DNA from: Geopseudomonas sagittaria
GTDB taxonomy: Bacteria > Pseudomonadota > Gammaproteobacteria > Pseudomonadales > Pseudomonadaceae
Direction: 5' to 3'
Assembly (NCBI RefSeq): GCF_900115715.1
Contig: NZ_FOXM01000007.1
Coordinates: 62,001 to 126,000 of the forward strand
Length of the DNA: 64,000 nt
The position numbers and the translations under genes were made by a program. The notes below the pieces were generated by a model. That model did not search any database. It was not told the DNA's origin and saw nothing but the letters and a program-made list of their open reading frames with translations. This document shows, piece after piece, positions 9,469-22,613 of this stretch. Position 1 is the stretch's first letter. The number at the start of each line of letters is the position of its first letter.

Positions 9469-11199
9469 TCAGGGGCTGTTTGGCGGGCTCTCCGGGCGGC
9501 GATAGGGGAATACATCGATCACCTTGCCGGCGCGGATTGCCGCCTGCAGTCCCTGCCAGTAGGCGGCCTGGTAGAGGTCGCCGTGCAACTCGGCGAACAG
9601 TCGGCGCTGCGCCTTGTCGGCAAACAGGAAGGTGGGGAATTCCTCGGGAAACACGTCGTTGGGTGCCACCGAATACCAGGGCTCCAGCGACATCTCGTCT
9701 TCGGGATAACGTGGCGGCGGAATACGCCGGAAGTTCACCTCAGTCAGATAGCTGATCTCGTCATAGTCGTAGAACACCACGCGCCCATGACGGGTGACGC
9801 CGAAGTTCTTCAACAGCATGTCGCCGGGGAAGATGTTGGCGGCGGCCAGCTGCTTGATTGCCATGCCGTAGTCGTACAGCACCTCGCGGGTCTGCGCCTC
9901 GCTGGCGGTTTCCAGGTAGATGTTCAGCGGGATCATGCGCCGCTCGGTCCAGCAGTGGCGGATGCGTACCATGTCACCTTCCACCACCACGGTGGAGGGG
10001 GCCACTTCCAGCAGCTCCGCCAGGCATTCGGGGTCGAACTTGCTGCGCGGGAAGCGGAAGTCGGCGAACTCTTGGGTGTCGGCCATGCGTCCGACGCGGT
10101 CGACACTCTTCACCAGCCGGTAGCGGTCGATCACCGTGTTGCGGTCGACGGTCTTCGATGGCGAGAAGCGGTCCTTGATGATTTTGAACACGGTGTTGAA
10201 GCCGGGCAGGGTGAATACGCTCATCACCATGCCGCGCACCCCGGGGGCCATGACGAAGCGGTCGTCGCTGCCGGCCAGGTGGTTGAGCAGGGCGCGGAAG
10301 AACTCCGACTTGCCGTGCTTGTAGAAGCCGATCGAGGTGTACAGCTCGGCGATGTGCTTGCCCGGCATGATGCGCCGCAGGAAGGCGACGAACTCGGCCG
10401 GAATCGCGATGTCGGCCATGAAGTACGAGCGGGTGAAGGAGAAGATGATCGACACCTCGGCCTCGTCGGTGATGATGGTGTCGATCTGGATGCCCTTGCC
10501 CTCCACGTTGATCAGCGGGATCACCAGCGGCCAGCGCTCGTCGCGGGTATGCAGGCGGCCGACCAGGTAAGCGCCCTTGTTGCGATACAGCACCGGGTTG
10601 ACGAGTTCGAGAGTCAGTTGCGGGTCCTTGCACACCCAGTCGGGCAGGCTGTTGCGCAGCACCTGCGCGAGCTTGTCGAGGTCGCGTTCGAGATCGTCGT
10701 AGGCAACGTCGAAGGAGTAGTCGCGGAAGATCTGCTCCAGCGTGCCGCGCAGCTTGCCCTGCGGCGCGTAGCTGCGCACCTGCGGCAGCAGCGGCTGCGA
10801 GCGCAGTGCCGGTCGGGTGGTGTGGACGAACATGTTGCCGTCGTTGATGCAGTCGTGGCTGAACAGGCTGCAGAAGATCGAGTTGTACCAGGTCTCCGCC
10901 AGCTCGTCGTCGAAGCGCGGGTCGATCAGGCTGATGTAGGCGCTCTTGATCAGCGGCCAGTTCTGCACGTCGAGCAGCTGCTCGCCGGCAAAGCGCAGGC
11001 GCAGGCGCTCGACCACCTCGTTGACCTTTTCCTCGTAGAGATTGATCCGCTGTGCCGAGGCCTGCTGGGCCTCCTGCCACTGCGCCTGTTCGAAGCGCGC
11101 ACGGGCGCCATCGGTGATGCGGCGAAAGCCGTCGCGGTAGTCGTCGAAGCCTTGCAGGATGCTCTGGGCGATTTCGGCAGCAAGCCATTGCTGGGGCAT
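9469..11199 (-). CDS. aceK: Isocitrate dehydrogenase kinase/phosphatase
   Basis: A 576-residue bifunctional enzyme that phosphorylates and dephosphorylates isocitrate dehydrogenase, setting the split between the TCA cycle and the glyoxylate shunt. Length equals that of known AceK proteins. Conserved stretches include [18 protein letters not shown] near the N-terminus, the kinase-like nucleotide region around VFKIIKDRF, and the metal/catalytic stretch [18 protein letters not shown]. In this window it is not adjacent to aceA or aceB. Confidence 0.96.
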   Translation of the reverse strand: MPQQWLAAEIAQSILQGFDDYRDGFRRITDGARARFEQAQWQEAQQASAQRINLYEEKVNEVVERLRLRFAGEQLLDVQNWPLIKSAYISLIDPRFDDELAETWYNSIFCSLFSHDCINDGNMFVHTTRPALRSQPLLPQVRSYAPQGKLRGTLEQIFRDYSFDVAYDDLERDLDKLAQVLRNSLPDWVCKDPQLTLELVNPVLYRNKGAYLVGRLHTRDERWPLVIPLINVEGKGIQIDTIITDEAEVSIIFSFTRSYFMADIAIPAEFVAFLRRIMPGKHIAELYTSIGFYKHGKSEFFRALLNHLAGSDDRFVMAPGVRGMVMSVFTLPGFNTVFKIIKDRFSPSKTVDRNTVIDRYRLVKSVDRVGRMADTQEFADFRFPRSKFDPECLAELLEVAPSTVVVEGDMVRIRHCWTERRMIPLNIYLETASEAQTREVLYDYGMAIKQLAAANIFPGDMLLKNFGVTRHGRVVFYDYDEISYLTEVNFRRIPPPRYPEDEMSLEPWYSVAPNDVFPEEFPTFLFADKAQRRLFAELHGDLYQAAYWQGLQAAIRAGKVIDVFPYRRPESPPNSP

Positions 11200-11320
11200 G
11201 GCGGAGTCTCTCGGCGGACGGTCAGGTCTGCGAGCTTAGCCAGCGGCCGGGGGGAGGAACAGCCTGCAATGGTACTGCTCGGCAGGCAAAACGTCGGAGT
11301 AGCGGGCGTGCCTGGCGGGC

Positions 11321-11352
11321 GTCGAGCCGCCGGCGTTGGCCGGCAGCTCGAC
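11321..11352 (-). terminator. Hairpin downstream of cysK
   Basis: GTCGAGC and GCTCGAC frame an inner GCCGGC/GCCGGC stem just after the cysK stop. There is no T-run, so termination ability is uncertain. Confidence 0.4.
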
Positions 11353-11358
11353 GGGGGC

Positions 11359-12333
<975 letters not shown>

Positions 12334-12495
12334 GTCGGGCTTTCTCCTCCGATGAAAAGCGAAACCGCATCAGCCTATGCCGTCGGCGCCGGAGCGTCCA
12401 GCGCCGGCGTTCCCAGCCCGCGGGCCGGCACGCTATAGTCGGCCATTCGCCGCCGGAACGGCCGGCCATGCATGTCTGCGCAAGGATTGACTCCG

Positions 12496-13341
12496 ATGAA
12501 GTTCGAAGGCACCGCCTCCTACGTCGCCACCGACGACCTCAAGCTGGCGGTCAACGCCGCCATCAGCCTGCAGCGTCCGCTGCTGGTCAAGGGCGAGCCG
12601 GGCACCGGCAAGACCCTGCTCGCCGAGCAACTGGCCGAGGCGCTGGGTACCCGGCTGATCACCTGGCACATCAAGTCGACCACCAAGGCCCATCAGGGGC
12701 TCTACGAGTACGACGCGGTGAGCCGCCTGCGCGACTCGCAGCTGGGCGTCGACAAGGTCCACGACGTGCGCAACTACATCCGCAAGGGCAAGCTGTGGGA
12801 GGCCTTCGAGGCCGGCGAGCGGGTGGTGCTGCTGATCGACGAGATCGACAAGGCCGACATCGAGTTCCCCAACGACCTGCTGCAGGAACTCGACCGCATG
12901 GAGTTCTTCGTCTACGAGACCGGCGAGACCATCAAGGCGGTGCAGCGCCCGATCATCCTGATCACCTCCAACAACGAGAAGGAGCTGCCGGACGCTTTCC
13001 TGCGCCGCTGCTTCTTCCACTACATCGCCTTCCCCGACCGCGCCACCCTGCAGCGGATCGTCGACGTGCACTTCCCGAGCATCCGCCAGGAGCTGGTGCA
13101 GGAGGCGCTGGAGATCTTCTTCGACATCCGCAAGCTGCCGGGGCTGAAGAAGAAGCCGTCCACCTCCGAGCTGGTCGACTGGCTCAAGCTGCTGATGGCC
13201 GACCAGATCGGCGAGGCGCTGCTGCGCGAACGCGATCCGACCAAGGCCATTCCGCCGCTGGCCGGCGCGCTGGTGAAGAACGAGCAGGACGTGCAGTTGC
13301 TCGAGCGTCTGGCGTTCATGAGCCGGCGCGCCGGGCGCTGA
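12496..13341 (+). CDS. MoxR-family AAA+ ATPase
   Basis: A 281-residue AAA+ protein with Walker A GEPGTGKT, Walker B VVLLIDEIDKAD and a sensor motif around ILITSNNEKELPDAFLRRC. MoxR ATPases act as chaperones that work with VWA-domain partners to insert cofactors or mature complexes. The start MKFEGTASYV is preferred over the in-frame ATG at 12472 because AAGGA precedes it at good spacing. A CoxE-like VWA partner lies about 5 kb downstream beyond a two-component pair. TATAGT at 12434 may be the -10. Confidence 0.9.
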   Translation: MKFEGTASYVATDDLKLAVNAAISLQRPLLVKGEPGTGKTLLAEQLAEALGTRLITWHIKSTTKAHQGLYEYDAVSRLRDSQLGVDKVHDVRNYIRKGKLWEAFEAGERVVLLIDEIDKADIEFPNDLLQELDRMEFFVYETGETIKAVQRPIILITSNNEKELPDAFLRRCFFHYIAFPDRATLQRIVDVHFPSIRQELVQEALEIFFDIRKLPGLKKKPSTSELVDWLKLLMADQIGEALLRERDPTKAIPPLAGALVKNEQDVQLLERLAFMSRRAGR

Positions 13342-13408
13342 ACGTCAGCCGAGCCCGCTTGACTGGCGAGTCTGCCAGCCATTTTCCCAGGATCGGGAGT
13401 CTACATTC

Positions 13409-17224
<3,816 letters not shown>

Positions 17225-17259
17225 TCTCTGTCAGCAGGACGAACTCTTAAGGAAGCGAG

Positions 17260-18384
17260 ATGAACCAGGAACAGACCCAGAGCACCATCCTGCTGGTGGA
17301 TGACGTTGCCGAGAATATCGACATCCTCAACGAGGTGCTGTCGCCGCACTACCGCACCCGGGTCGCCCTCAATGGCGAGAAGGCGCTGAAGATCGCCTTT
17401 TCCGCCACCCCGCCGGACCTGATCCTGCTCGACATCATGATGCCCGGCCTGGATGGCTATCAGGTGTGCGAGCAGCTCAAGAACAACCCGGACACCCGCG
17501 ACATCCCGGTGATCTTCGTCAGCGCCATGAGTGAAGTGGACGATGAGCGCCGTGGTCTGGAACTCGGCGCGGTGGACTACATCACCAAGCCGATCAGCCC
17601 GGCCATCGTGCTGGCCCGGGTGCGCACCCACCTCGCGCTGTACGACCAGAACCGCGAGCTGGCGCGCCAGGTCAGCGAGCGCACCGCCGAGCTGCTCAAT
17701 ACCCGTCAGCAGATCATTCGGCGTCTGGGGCGCGCGGCGGAATTTCGCGACAACGAGACGGGCAATCACATCATCCGCATGAGCCACTTCTGCCGCCTGA
17801 TCGGCGAGGAGTTCGGTCTCGGCGAGAAGAGTCTGGATATTCTCTACAACGCCGCGCCCATGCACGATGTCGGCAAGATCGGCATTCCCGACCACATCCT
17901 GCTCAAGCCGGGGTCGCTGGATGCCTCCGAGTGGGCACAGATCAAGCGCCACCCGGAGATCGGTGCGGAAATCATTGGCCAGCACAGTGACGAACTGCTG
18001 CAGGCCGCGCGCACCATCGCGCTGTGCCACCACGAGAAGTGGGATGGCAGTGGCTATCCCCAGGGCCTGAAAGGCAAGGAGATTCCCTTGATGGCGCGTA
18101 TCGTCGCGCTGGCCGATGTCTTCGATGCCCTGACCAGCGCCAGGCCCTACAAGAAGGCCTGGCCGCTGGAAGAAACACTGGGCCATATCGAGGCTCAGGT
18201 CGGCATTCATTTCGATCCGGGCCTGATCGGACCATTCCGACGCGCGCTGCCGCAGATGCTGAATATTCGTGAACAGTTCGCCGATCATCACGGTGCACTC
18301 GAGGATAGCCCGGCGGCTCCGCTCGGCCGCTCCCCCGAGCCGTCTGGCCTGGCCGCCGCCAGCAAACAGTCTCAGCCGGCCTGA
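17260..18384 (+). CDS. Response regulator with HD-GYP c-di-GMP phosphodiesterase output
   Basis: A 374-residue RpfG-type regulator. The receiver (residues 8-125) has LVDDVAEN and a phospho-Asp in LLDIMMPGLDG. After a short coiled linker, the HD-GYP domain shows MHDVGKIGIPDHIL and CHHEKWDGSGYPQG, so both the HD metal site and the GYP signature are intact. Known members break down c-di-GMP. It lies directly downstream of the hybrid kinase and 19 bases before the VWA gene, implying one transcript. It may lower c-di-GMP in response to the kinase signal. Confidence 0.93.
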   Translation: MNQEQTQSTILLVDDVAENIDILNEVLSPHYRTRVALNGEKALKIAFSATPPDLILLDIMMPGLDGYQVCEQLKNNPDTRDIPVIFVSAMSEVDDERRGLELGAVDYITKPISPAIVLARVRTHLALYDQNRELARQVSERTAELLNTRQQIIRRLGRAAEFRDNETGNHIIRMSHFCRLIGEEFGLGEKSLDILYNAAPMHDVGKIGIPDHILLKPGSLDASEWAQIKRHPEIGAEIIGQHSDELLQAARTIALCHHEKWDGSGYPQGLKGKEIPLMARIVALADVFDALTSARPYKKAWPLEETLGHIEAQVGIHFDPGLIGPFRRALPQMLNIREQFADHHGALEDSPAAPLGRSPEPSGLAAASKQSQPA

Positions 18385-18403
18385 GACAGAGCGGAGTCCG
18401 TCG

Positions 18404-19585
18404 ATGCTGCTCAATCTGTTCAACGAATTGCGCGCGGCCAAGGTGCCGGTGTCGCTGCGCGAGCTGCTCGATCTGCTCGAGGCGCTCGAGCGCCAGGTGG
18501 TGTTCGCTGACATGGATGCCTTCTATTACCTGGCGCGCACCGTGCTGGTGAAGGACGAGCGGCATTTCGACAAGTTCGACCGCGCCTTCGCCAGCTACTT
18601 CAACGGCCTGCAGAGCCTCGATGCGGCCCTCGAGGCGCTGATCCCCGAGGACTGGCTGCGCAAGGAGTTCGAGCGCCTGCTCAGCGCGGAGGACAAGGCC
18701 CAGCTGAACAGCCTCGGCGGCCTGGACCAGCTGCTCGAAGCTTTCAAGCAACGCCTGGCCGAGCAGAAGGAGCGCCACGCCGGCGGCAACAAGTGGATCG
18801 GTACCGGCGGCACCAGCCCGTTCGGCTCCGGTGGCTACCATCCCGAGGGCATCCGCGTCGGCGATGCCGGCCAGCGCCAGGGGCGGGCGGCCAAGGTCTG
18901 GGAGCAGCGCGAATACCGCAACCTCGACGACCAGATGGAGCTTGGCTCGCGCAACATCCAGCTGGCCCTGCGCCGCCTGCGCAAGTTCGCCCGCGAAGGC
19001 GCGGCCGAGGAGTTCGACCTCGACGGCACCATCGAGCACACCGCGCGCGACGCCGGCCTGCTCAACATCCGCATGCGCCCGGAGCGGCGCAATGCGGTGA
19101 AGCTGCTGTTGCTGTTCGACATCGGCGGCTCGATGGACAGCCACGTCAAGGTCTGCGAGGAGCTGTTCTCCGCCTGCCGGACCGAGTTCAAGCATCTCGA
19201 GTACTTCTACTTCCACAACTTCATCTACGAGGGGGTGTGGCGGGACAACCAGCGGCGCATGAGCGAGCGCCTCGCCACCGTCGACCTGCTGCACAAGTAC
19301 GGCTCGGACTACAAGGTGGTGTTCGTCGGCGACGCCGCCATGGGGCCCTACGAGATCACCCATGCCGGCGGCAGCGTCGAGCACTGGAACGAGGAGCCGG
19401 GCTACGTCTGGATGCAGCGCTTCATGGATACCTACAAGAAGCTCATCTGGATCAACCCCTATCCGCAGGACGCGTGGAAATACAGCACGTCCACCAATCT
19501 GGTGCGCGAGCTGGTGCACGAGCGCATGTATCCGCTGACGCCGGCGGGGCTGGAGGAGGGCATGCGCTTTCTGGCCGCCAACTGA
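18404..19585 (+). CDS. CoxE-like VWA-domain protein
   Basis: A 393-residue cytoplasmic protein of the type encoded beside MoxR ATPases. The C-terminal half carries a von Willebrand A fold whose metal site reads LLLFDIGGSMD, a DxGxS version of the usual DxSxS that is common in this subfamily. Later conserved stretches are VFVGDAAMGPYEI and LIWINPYP. GGAG lies 8 bases before the chosen ATG. It should pair with the MoxR ATPase at 12496, from which it is separated by the kinase and regulator genes. Confidence 0.88.
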   Translation: MLLNLFNELRAAKVPVSLRELLDLLEALERQVVFADMDAFYYLARTVLVKDERHFDKFDRAFASYFNGLQSLDAALEALIPEDWLRKEFERLLSAEDKAQLNSLGGLDQLLEAFKQRLAEQKERHAGGNKWIGTGGTSPFGSGGYHPEGIRVGDAGQRQGRAAKVWEQREYRNLDDQMELGSRNIQLALRRLRKFAREGAAEEFDLDGTIEHTARDAGLLNIRMRPERRNAVKLLLLFDIGGSMDSHVKVCEELFSACRTEFKHLEYFYFHNFIYEGVWRDNQRRMSERLATVDLLHKYGSDYKVVFVGDAAMGPYEITHAGGSVEHWNEEPGYVWMQRFMDTYKKLIWINPYPQDAWKYSTSTNLVRELVHERMYPLTPAGLEEGMRFLAAN

Positions 19586-19620
19586 GCGAACGCTCGCTAT
19601 CCCCACTCATCCTTTTCACG

Positions 19621-19655
19621 CCCGCAGCAGCTTGCCTGCGGGCCGCCGTTTTTTT
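19621..19655 (+). terminator. Probable terminator after the VWA gene
   Basis: CCCGCAG pairs with CTGCGGG, followed after six bases by a run of seven T. The offset of the T-run makes it less certain than a textbook terminator. Confidence 0.6.
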
Positions 19656-19667
19656 GAGGAGTCTTCG

Positions 19668-20585
19668 ATGTCTGCGACACGCCAGGGCGTGGATGCGCAC
19701 GCGCTGCAATGGATGCTGCTGCTGTGCGTGATCTGGGGGCTGCAGCAGGTGGCCATCAAGCTGGCCGCGCCGGACATGGCGCCGCTGGTGCAGGTGGGCC
19801 TGCGCTCGGGTATCGCCGCCGTGCTGGTGGCGCTGTTCATGCTCTGGCGGCGGCAGCCGCTGACGCTGGGCGACGGCACCCTGCGCGCCGGCCTGCTGGT
19901 CGGCACGCTGTTCGCCCTGGAGTTCTTCTTCGTCGCCGAAGGCCTGCGCCACAGCAGTGCCGCGCACATTGTGGTGCTGCTGTATACCGCGCCGATCTTT
20001 GCCGCCCTGGGGCTGCACCTGCGTCTGCCCAGCGAGCGCCTGCGCCCGCTGCAGTGGCTGGGCATCGTGCTGGCGTTTGTCGGCATCGTGATCGCCTTCG
20101 CCGGCGGGCTGCTGGGGCCGCAGGTTTCGTCGGCCATGCTGCTGGGCGACCTGTTCGGTCTGCTGGCGGGGATGGCCTGGGGCGCGCTGACCGTGACGGT
20201 GCGCTGCAGCCGGCTGTCCGAGGCACCGGCGGCCAAGACCCTGCTGTACCAGCTGGTCTGTGGCTGCGTGTGGCTGCTGCTGGCCGCCTGGCTCGCTGGG
20301 CAGACGGCCGAGATCCGCTTCACCCCGCTGGTATGGGGCAACTTGCTGTTCCAGAGCGTGGGGGTGGCCTTCGCCAGCTATCTGATCTGGTTCTGGCTGC
20401 TGCGCCGTTATCTGGCTTCGGGGCTGGGGGTGTTCTCCTTCATGACCCCGCTGTTCGGCGTGCTGTTTGGCGTGCTGTTGCTGGACGAGCGCATCGACGC
20501 CTTCTTCATCGGCGGCGGGCTGCTGGTGCTACTGGGCATCAGCCTGGTCAGTGCCGATGGCTGGTGGCGCCGGCAGCTCGGCTGA
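19668..20585 (+). CDS. EamA/DMT-superfamily transporter
   Basis: A 305-residue inner-membrane protein with ten hydrophobic helices in two EamA repeats. The first begins LLCVIWGLQQVAIK and the second LLGDLFGLLAGMAWGALTV. Members export amino acids or other metabolites, but the substrate cannot be read from sequence. GAGGAG lies seven bases before the ATG at 19668. An upstream extension of the frame overlaps the terminator and is rejected. Confidence 0.85.
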   Translation: MSATRQGVDAHALQWMLLLCVIWGLQQVAIKLAAPDMAPLVQVGLRSGIAAVLVALFMLWRRQPLTLGDGTLRAGLLVGTLFALEFFFVAEGLRHSSAAHIVVLLYTAPIFAALGLHLRLPSERLRPLQWLGIVLAFVGIVIAFAGGLLGPQVSSAMLLGDLFGLLAGMAWGALTVTVRCSRLSEAPAAKTLLYQLVCGCVWLLLAAWLAGQTAEIRFTPLVWGNLLFQSVGVAFASYLIWFWLLRRYLASGLGVFSFMTPLFGVLFGVLLLDERIDAFFIGGGLLVLLGISLVSADGWWRRQLG

Positions 20586-20630
20586 GCGGCGCGCTGGGCG
20601 GCCGTGCGGCGGGCATGCGAAAATGCGCGC

Positions 20631-21245
20631 ATGTCCCGAGCCCGATGCCCGCGCTGCGCGCGCCCGCTGACACACTGCCTGTGTCCGCTGATCCCTCATC
20701 TATCCAGCCATACCCGGGTGCTGATCCTGCAGCACCCGGACGAGACCGCCCATGCGCTGAATACCGCGCGCCTGGCGGCGCTCGGCTTGGCCAATGCCGA
20801 GCTGCGCGTCGGCGAACATTTCCCCGAGCTGGAGAGCGAGCTGGCCGGCCGCGAGGCCTGGCTGCTGTTTCCCGGCGAGCAGGCGCTGACGGTCGAGGCG
20901 CTGGCTGCAGGGGGGAGTGGCGCGCCGGCCGAGCGGCTGCTGATCGTGCCGGACGGCACCTGGCGCAAGGCGCGGCGCATCCTGCACTGCAATCCGTGGC
21001 TGGCCAGTCTGCCGCGCCTGAGTCTGGGCGAAGGGCTGGTCAGCCGCTACCGGCTGCGCAAGGCGCCCGGACCGGGGGCGCTGTCGACCGTCGAGGCCAT
21101 CGTGCACTGCCTGAACACGCTGGAGGGCGCCGGGCGTTTCGATGCGCTGCTGCTCTCGTTCGAGGCGCTGATCGACGCGCAGATCGCCGCTATGGGCGAG
21201 GCAACCTACCGGCGCAACCATCTGGGCGAGACGCCCGCGGACTGA
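20631..21245 (+). CDS. DTW-domain tRNA-uridine aminocarboxypropyltransferase
   Basis: A 204-residue protein of the DTW family (TapT/YfiP type), which forms acp3U in tRNA from S-adenosylmethionine. An N-terminal cysteine cluster (CPRCARPLTHCLC) is followed by the DTW signature in VPDGTWRKARRIL and by STVEAIVHCLN. The start MSRARCPRC at 20631 is chosen over an upstream in-frame ATG because it begins just before the cysteine cluster, as in homologues. It converges on lapC with only three bases between the stops. Confidence 0.88.
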   Translation: MSRARCPRCARPLTHCLCPLIPHLSSHTRVLILQHPDETAHALNTARLAALGLANAELRVGEHFPELESELAGREAWLLFPGEQALTVEALAAGGSGAPAERLLIVPDGTWRKARRILHCNPWLASLPRLSLGEGLVSRYRLRKAPGPGALSTVEAIVHCLNTLEGAGRFDALLLSFEALIDAQIAAMGEATYRRNHLGETPAD

Positions 21246-21248
21246 GCC

Positions 21249-22604
21249 TCAGCGCTCGCGCAGCGCCTCGGCGCGGGCCTTGAGCACCGGCTTGAGCAGG
21301 TAGTCGAGCACGCTCTTCTGGCCGGTGATGATGTCGACGTTGGCGACCATGCCGGGGATGATCAGCAGCGGCTTGTCCGTGCTGCCCAGGTGGCTCTTGT
21401 CGGTGCGCAGCTGGATCAGGTAGAAGCTGTTGCCGTCCTCGTCGGTGATGGTGTCGGCGCCGATCATCTCCAGCTTGGCCTTGAGGCCGCCGTAGATGGT
21501 GTAGTCGTAGGCGGTGAACTTGACCATCGCTTCCTGGCCGGGGTGCAGGAAGGCGACATCCTGCGGACGGATGCGTGCCTCGATCAGCAGGTTGTCTTCC
21601 AGCGGCACGATCTCCAGCAGGTCGCTGCCTGGCTGCACCACACCGCCGATGGTGTTGACCTTGAGCTGCTTGACGATGCCGCGCACCGGGGAAACCACCC
21701 CGGTGCGGCTGACCCGGTCCTCGATGGCGCGACTGGAGGCGGTGATCTTGCTCAACTCGGTACGCACCTCGTTGAGTTCCCTCAGGGCTTCGGTGCGAAA
21801 GCGCAGCTGGGCTTCCTCGATCTTGCGCTCGACCTCCTTGACTCCGGCCTCCGCCCGCGGGATGGCCAGGGTGGTGGCATTCAGCGAACCGCGGGTCTCC
21901 ACCGCGCTGCGCCGCAGGCGCAGCACCTCGACCTGGGAGATGGCCCCGCTGGCCACCAGCGGCTCGGACATGTTCAGCTCGCTCTGGATCAGGCCGAGGC
22001 TGGAGCGGTATTGCTGCACCTTGGAGCGAAACTCCGCCAGCTCCTGGATCTTCTGCTGCAGCTGCTGCTGGAGGATGCCGACCTCGCTGGCCAGCCCCTG
22101 CTGGCGCGAGCGGTACAGGGCCTCCTCGTCGGCGGCCAGGCCCGGAGCGGCCTGGGCTATCTCCTCCGGCAACTGCAGCGGGCGGCCTTCGCCTTCGGCG
22201 CTCAGGCGCTCGACCCGGGCCAGCAGGGCGAGGCGGTCGGCTTCGCTTTCGCCCATGTTGGAGACGAAGCGCGTGTCGTCGAGGCGCAGCAGGCGGTCGC
22301 CCTTGTCGACGATCTGTCCTTCGCGGACGAAGATCTCCGCGACGATGCCGCCCTCCAGGTTCTGGATGGTCTGCACCTTGCTGGAGGGAATCGCCTTGCC
22401 TTCGCCGGTGGTGACTTCATCGAGCACGGCGAAGTAGGCCCACAGCAGCGCAGCGAACAGGAACAGGGCGATCAGCCAGACGGTGATCCGGGGCAGTGCG
22501 CTGGAGTCTTCCGCCAGTACACCCTGGACTTCCGGCATGAACTCGGTGTCGCGTACCTGGCGCAGCGGCTTCAGGTAGTCGCTGAGTGCATTGAGGTTTC
22601 CCAT
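21249..22604 (-). CDS. lapC: Type I secretion membrane fusion protein (LapC)
   Basis: A 451-residue HlyD-family periplasmic adaptor that links the ABC exporter to the outer-membrane channel. One N-terminal membrane helix (about 40-60) is followed by a lipoyl/barrel-type half (QNLEGGIVAEIFVREGQIVDKGDRLLRL), a long coiled coil (about 140-290) and a C-terminal barrel (GVVSPVRGIVKQL, then LLIIPGMVANVDI). It starts nine bases after lapB. Together with lapB and lapE it would export the adjacent RTX adhesin. Confidence 0.92.
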   Translation of the reverse strand: MGNLNALSDYLKPLRQVRDTEFMPEVQGVLAEDSSALPRITVWLIALFLFAALLWAYFAVLDEVTTGEGKAIPSSKVQTIQNLEGGIVAEIFVREGQIVDKGDRLLRLDDTRFVSNMGESEADRLALLARVERLSAEGEGRPLQLPEEIAQAAPGLAADEEALYRSRQQGLASEVGILQQQLQQKIQELAEFRSKVQQYRSSLGLIQSELNMSEPLVASGAISQVEVLRLRRSAVETRGSLNATTLAIPRAEAGVKEVERKIEEAQLRFRTEALRELNEVRTELSKITASSRAIEDRVSRTGVVSPVRGIVKQLKVNTIGGVVQPGSDLLEIVPLEDNLLIEARIRPQDVAFLHPGQEAMVKFTAYDYTIYGGLKAKLEMIGADTITDEDGNSFYLIQLRTDKSHLGSTDKPLLIIPGMVANVDIITGQKSVLDYLLKPVLKARAEALRER

Positions 22605-22613
22605 GACCGTCTC

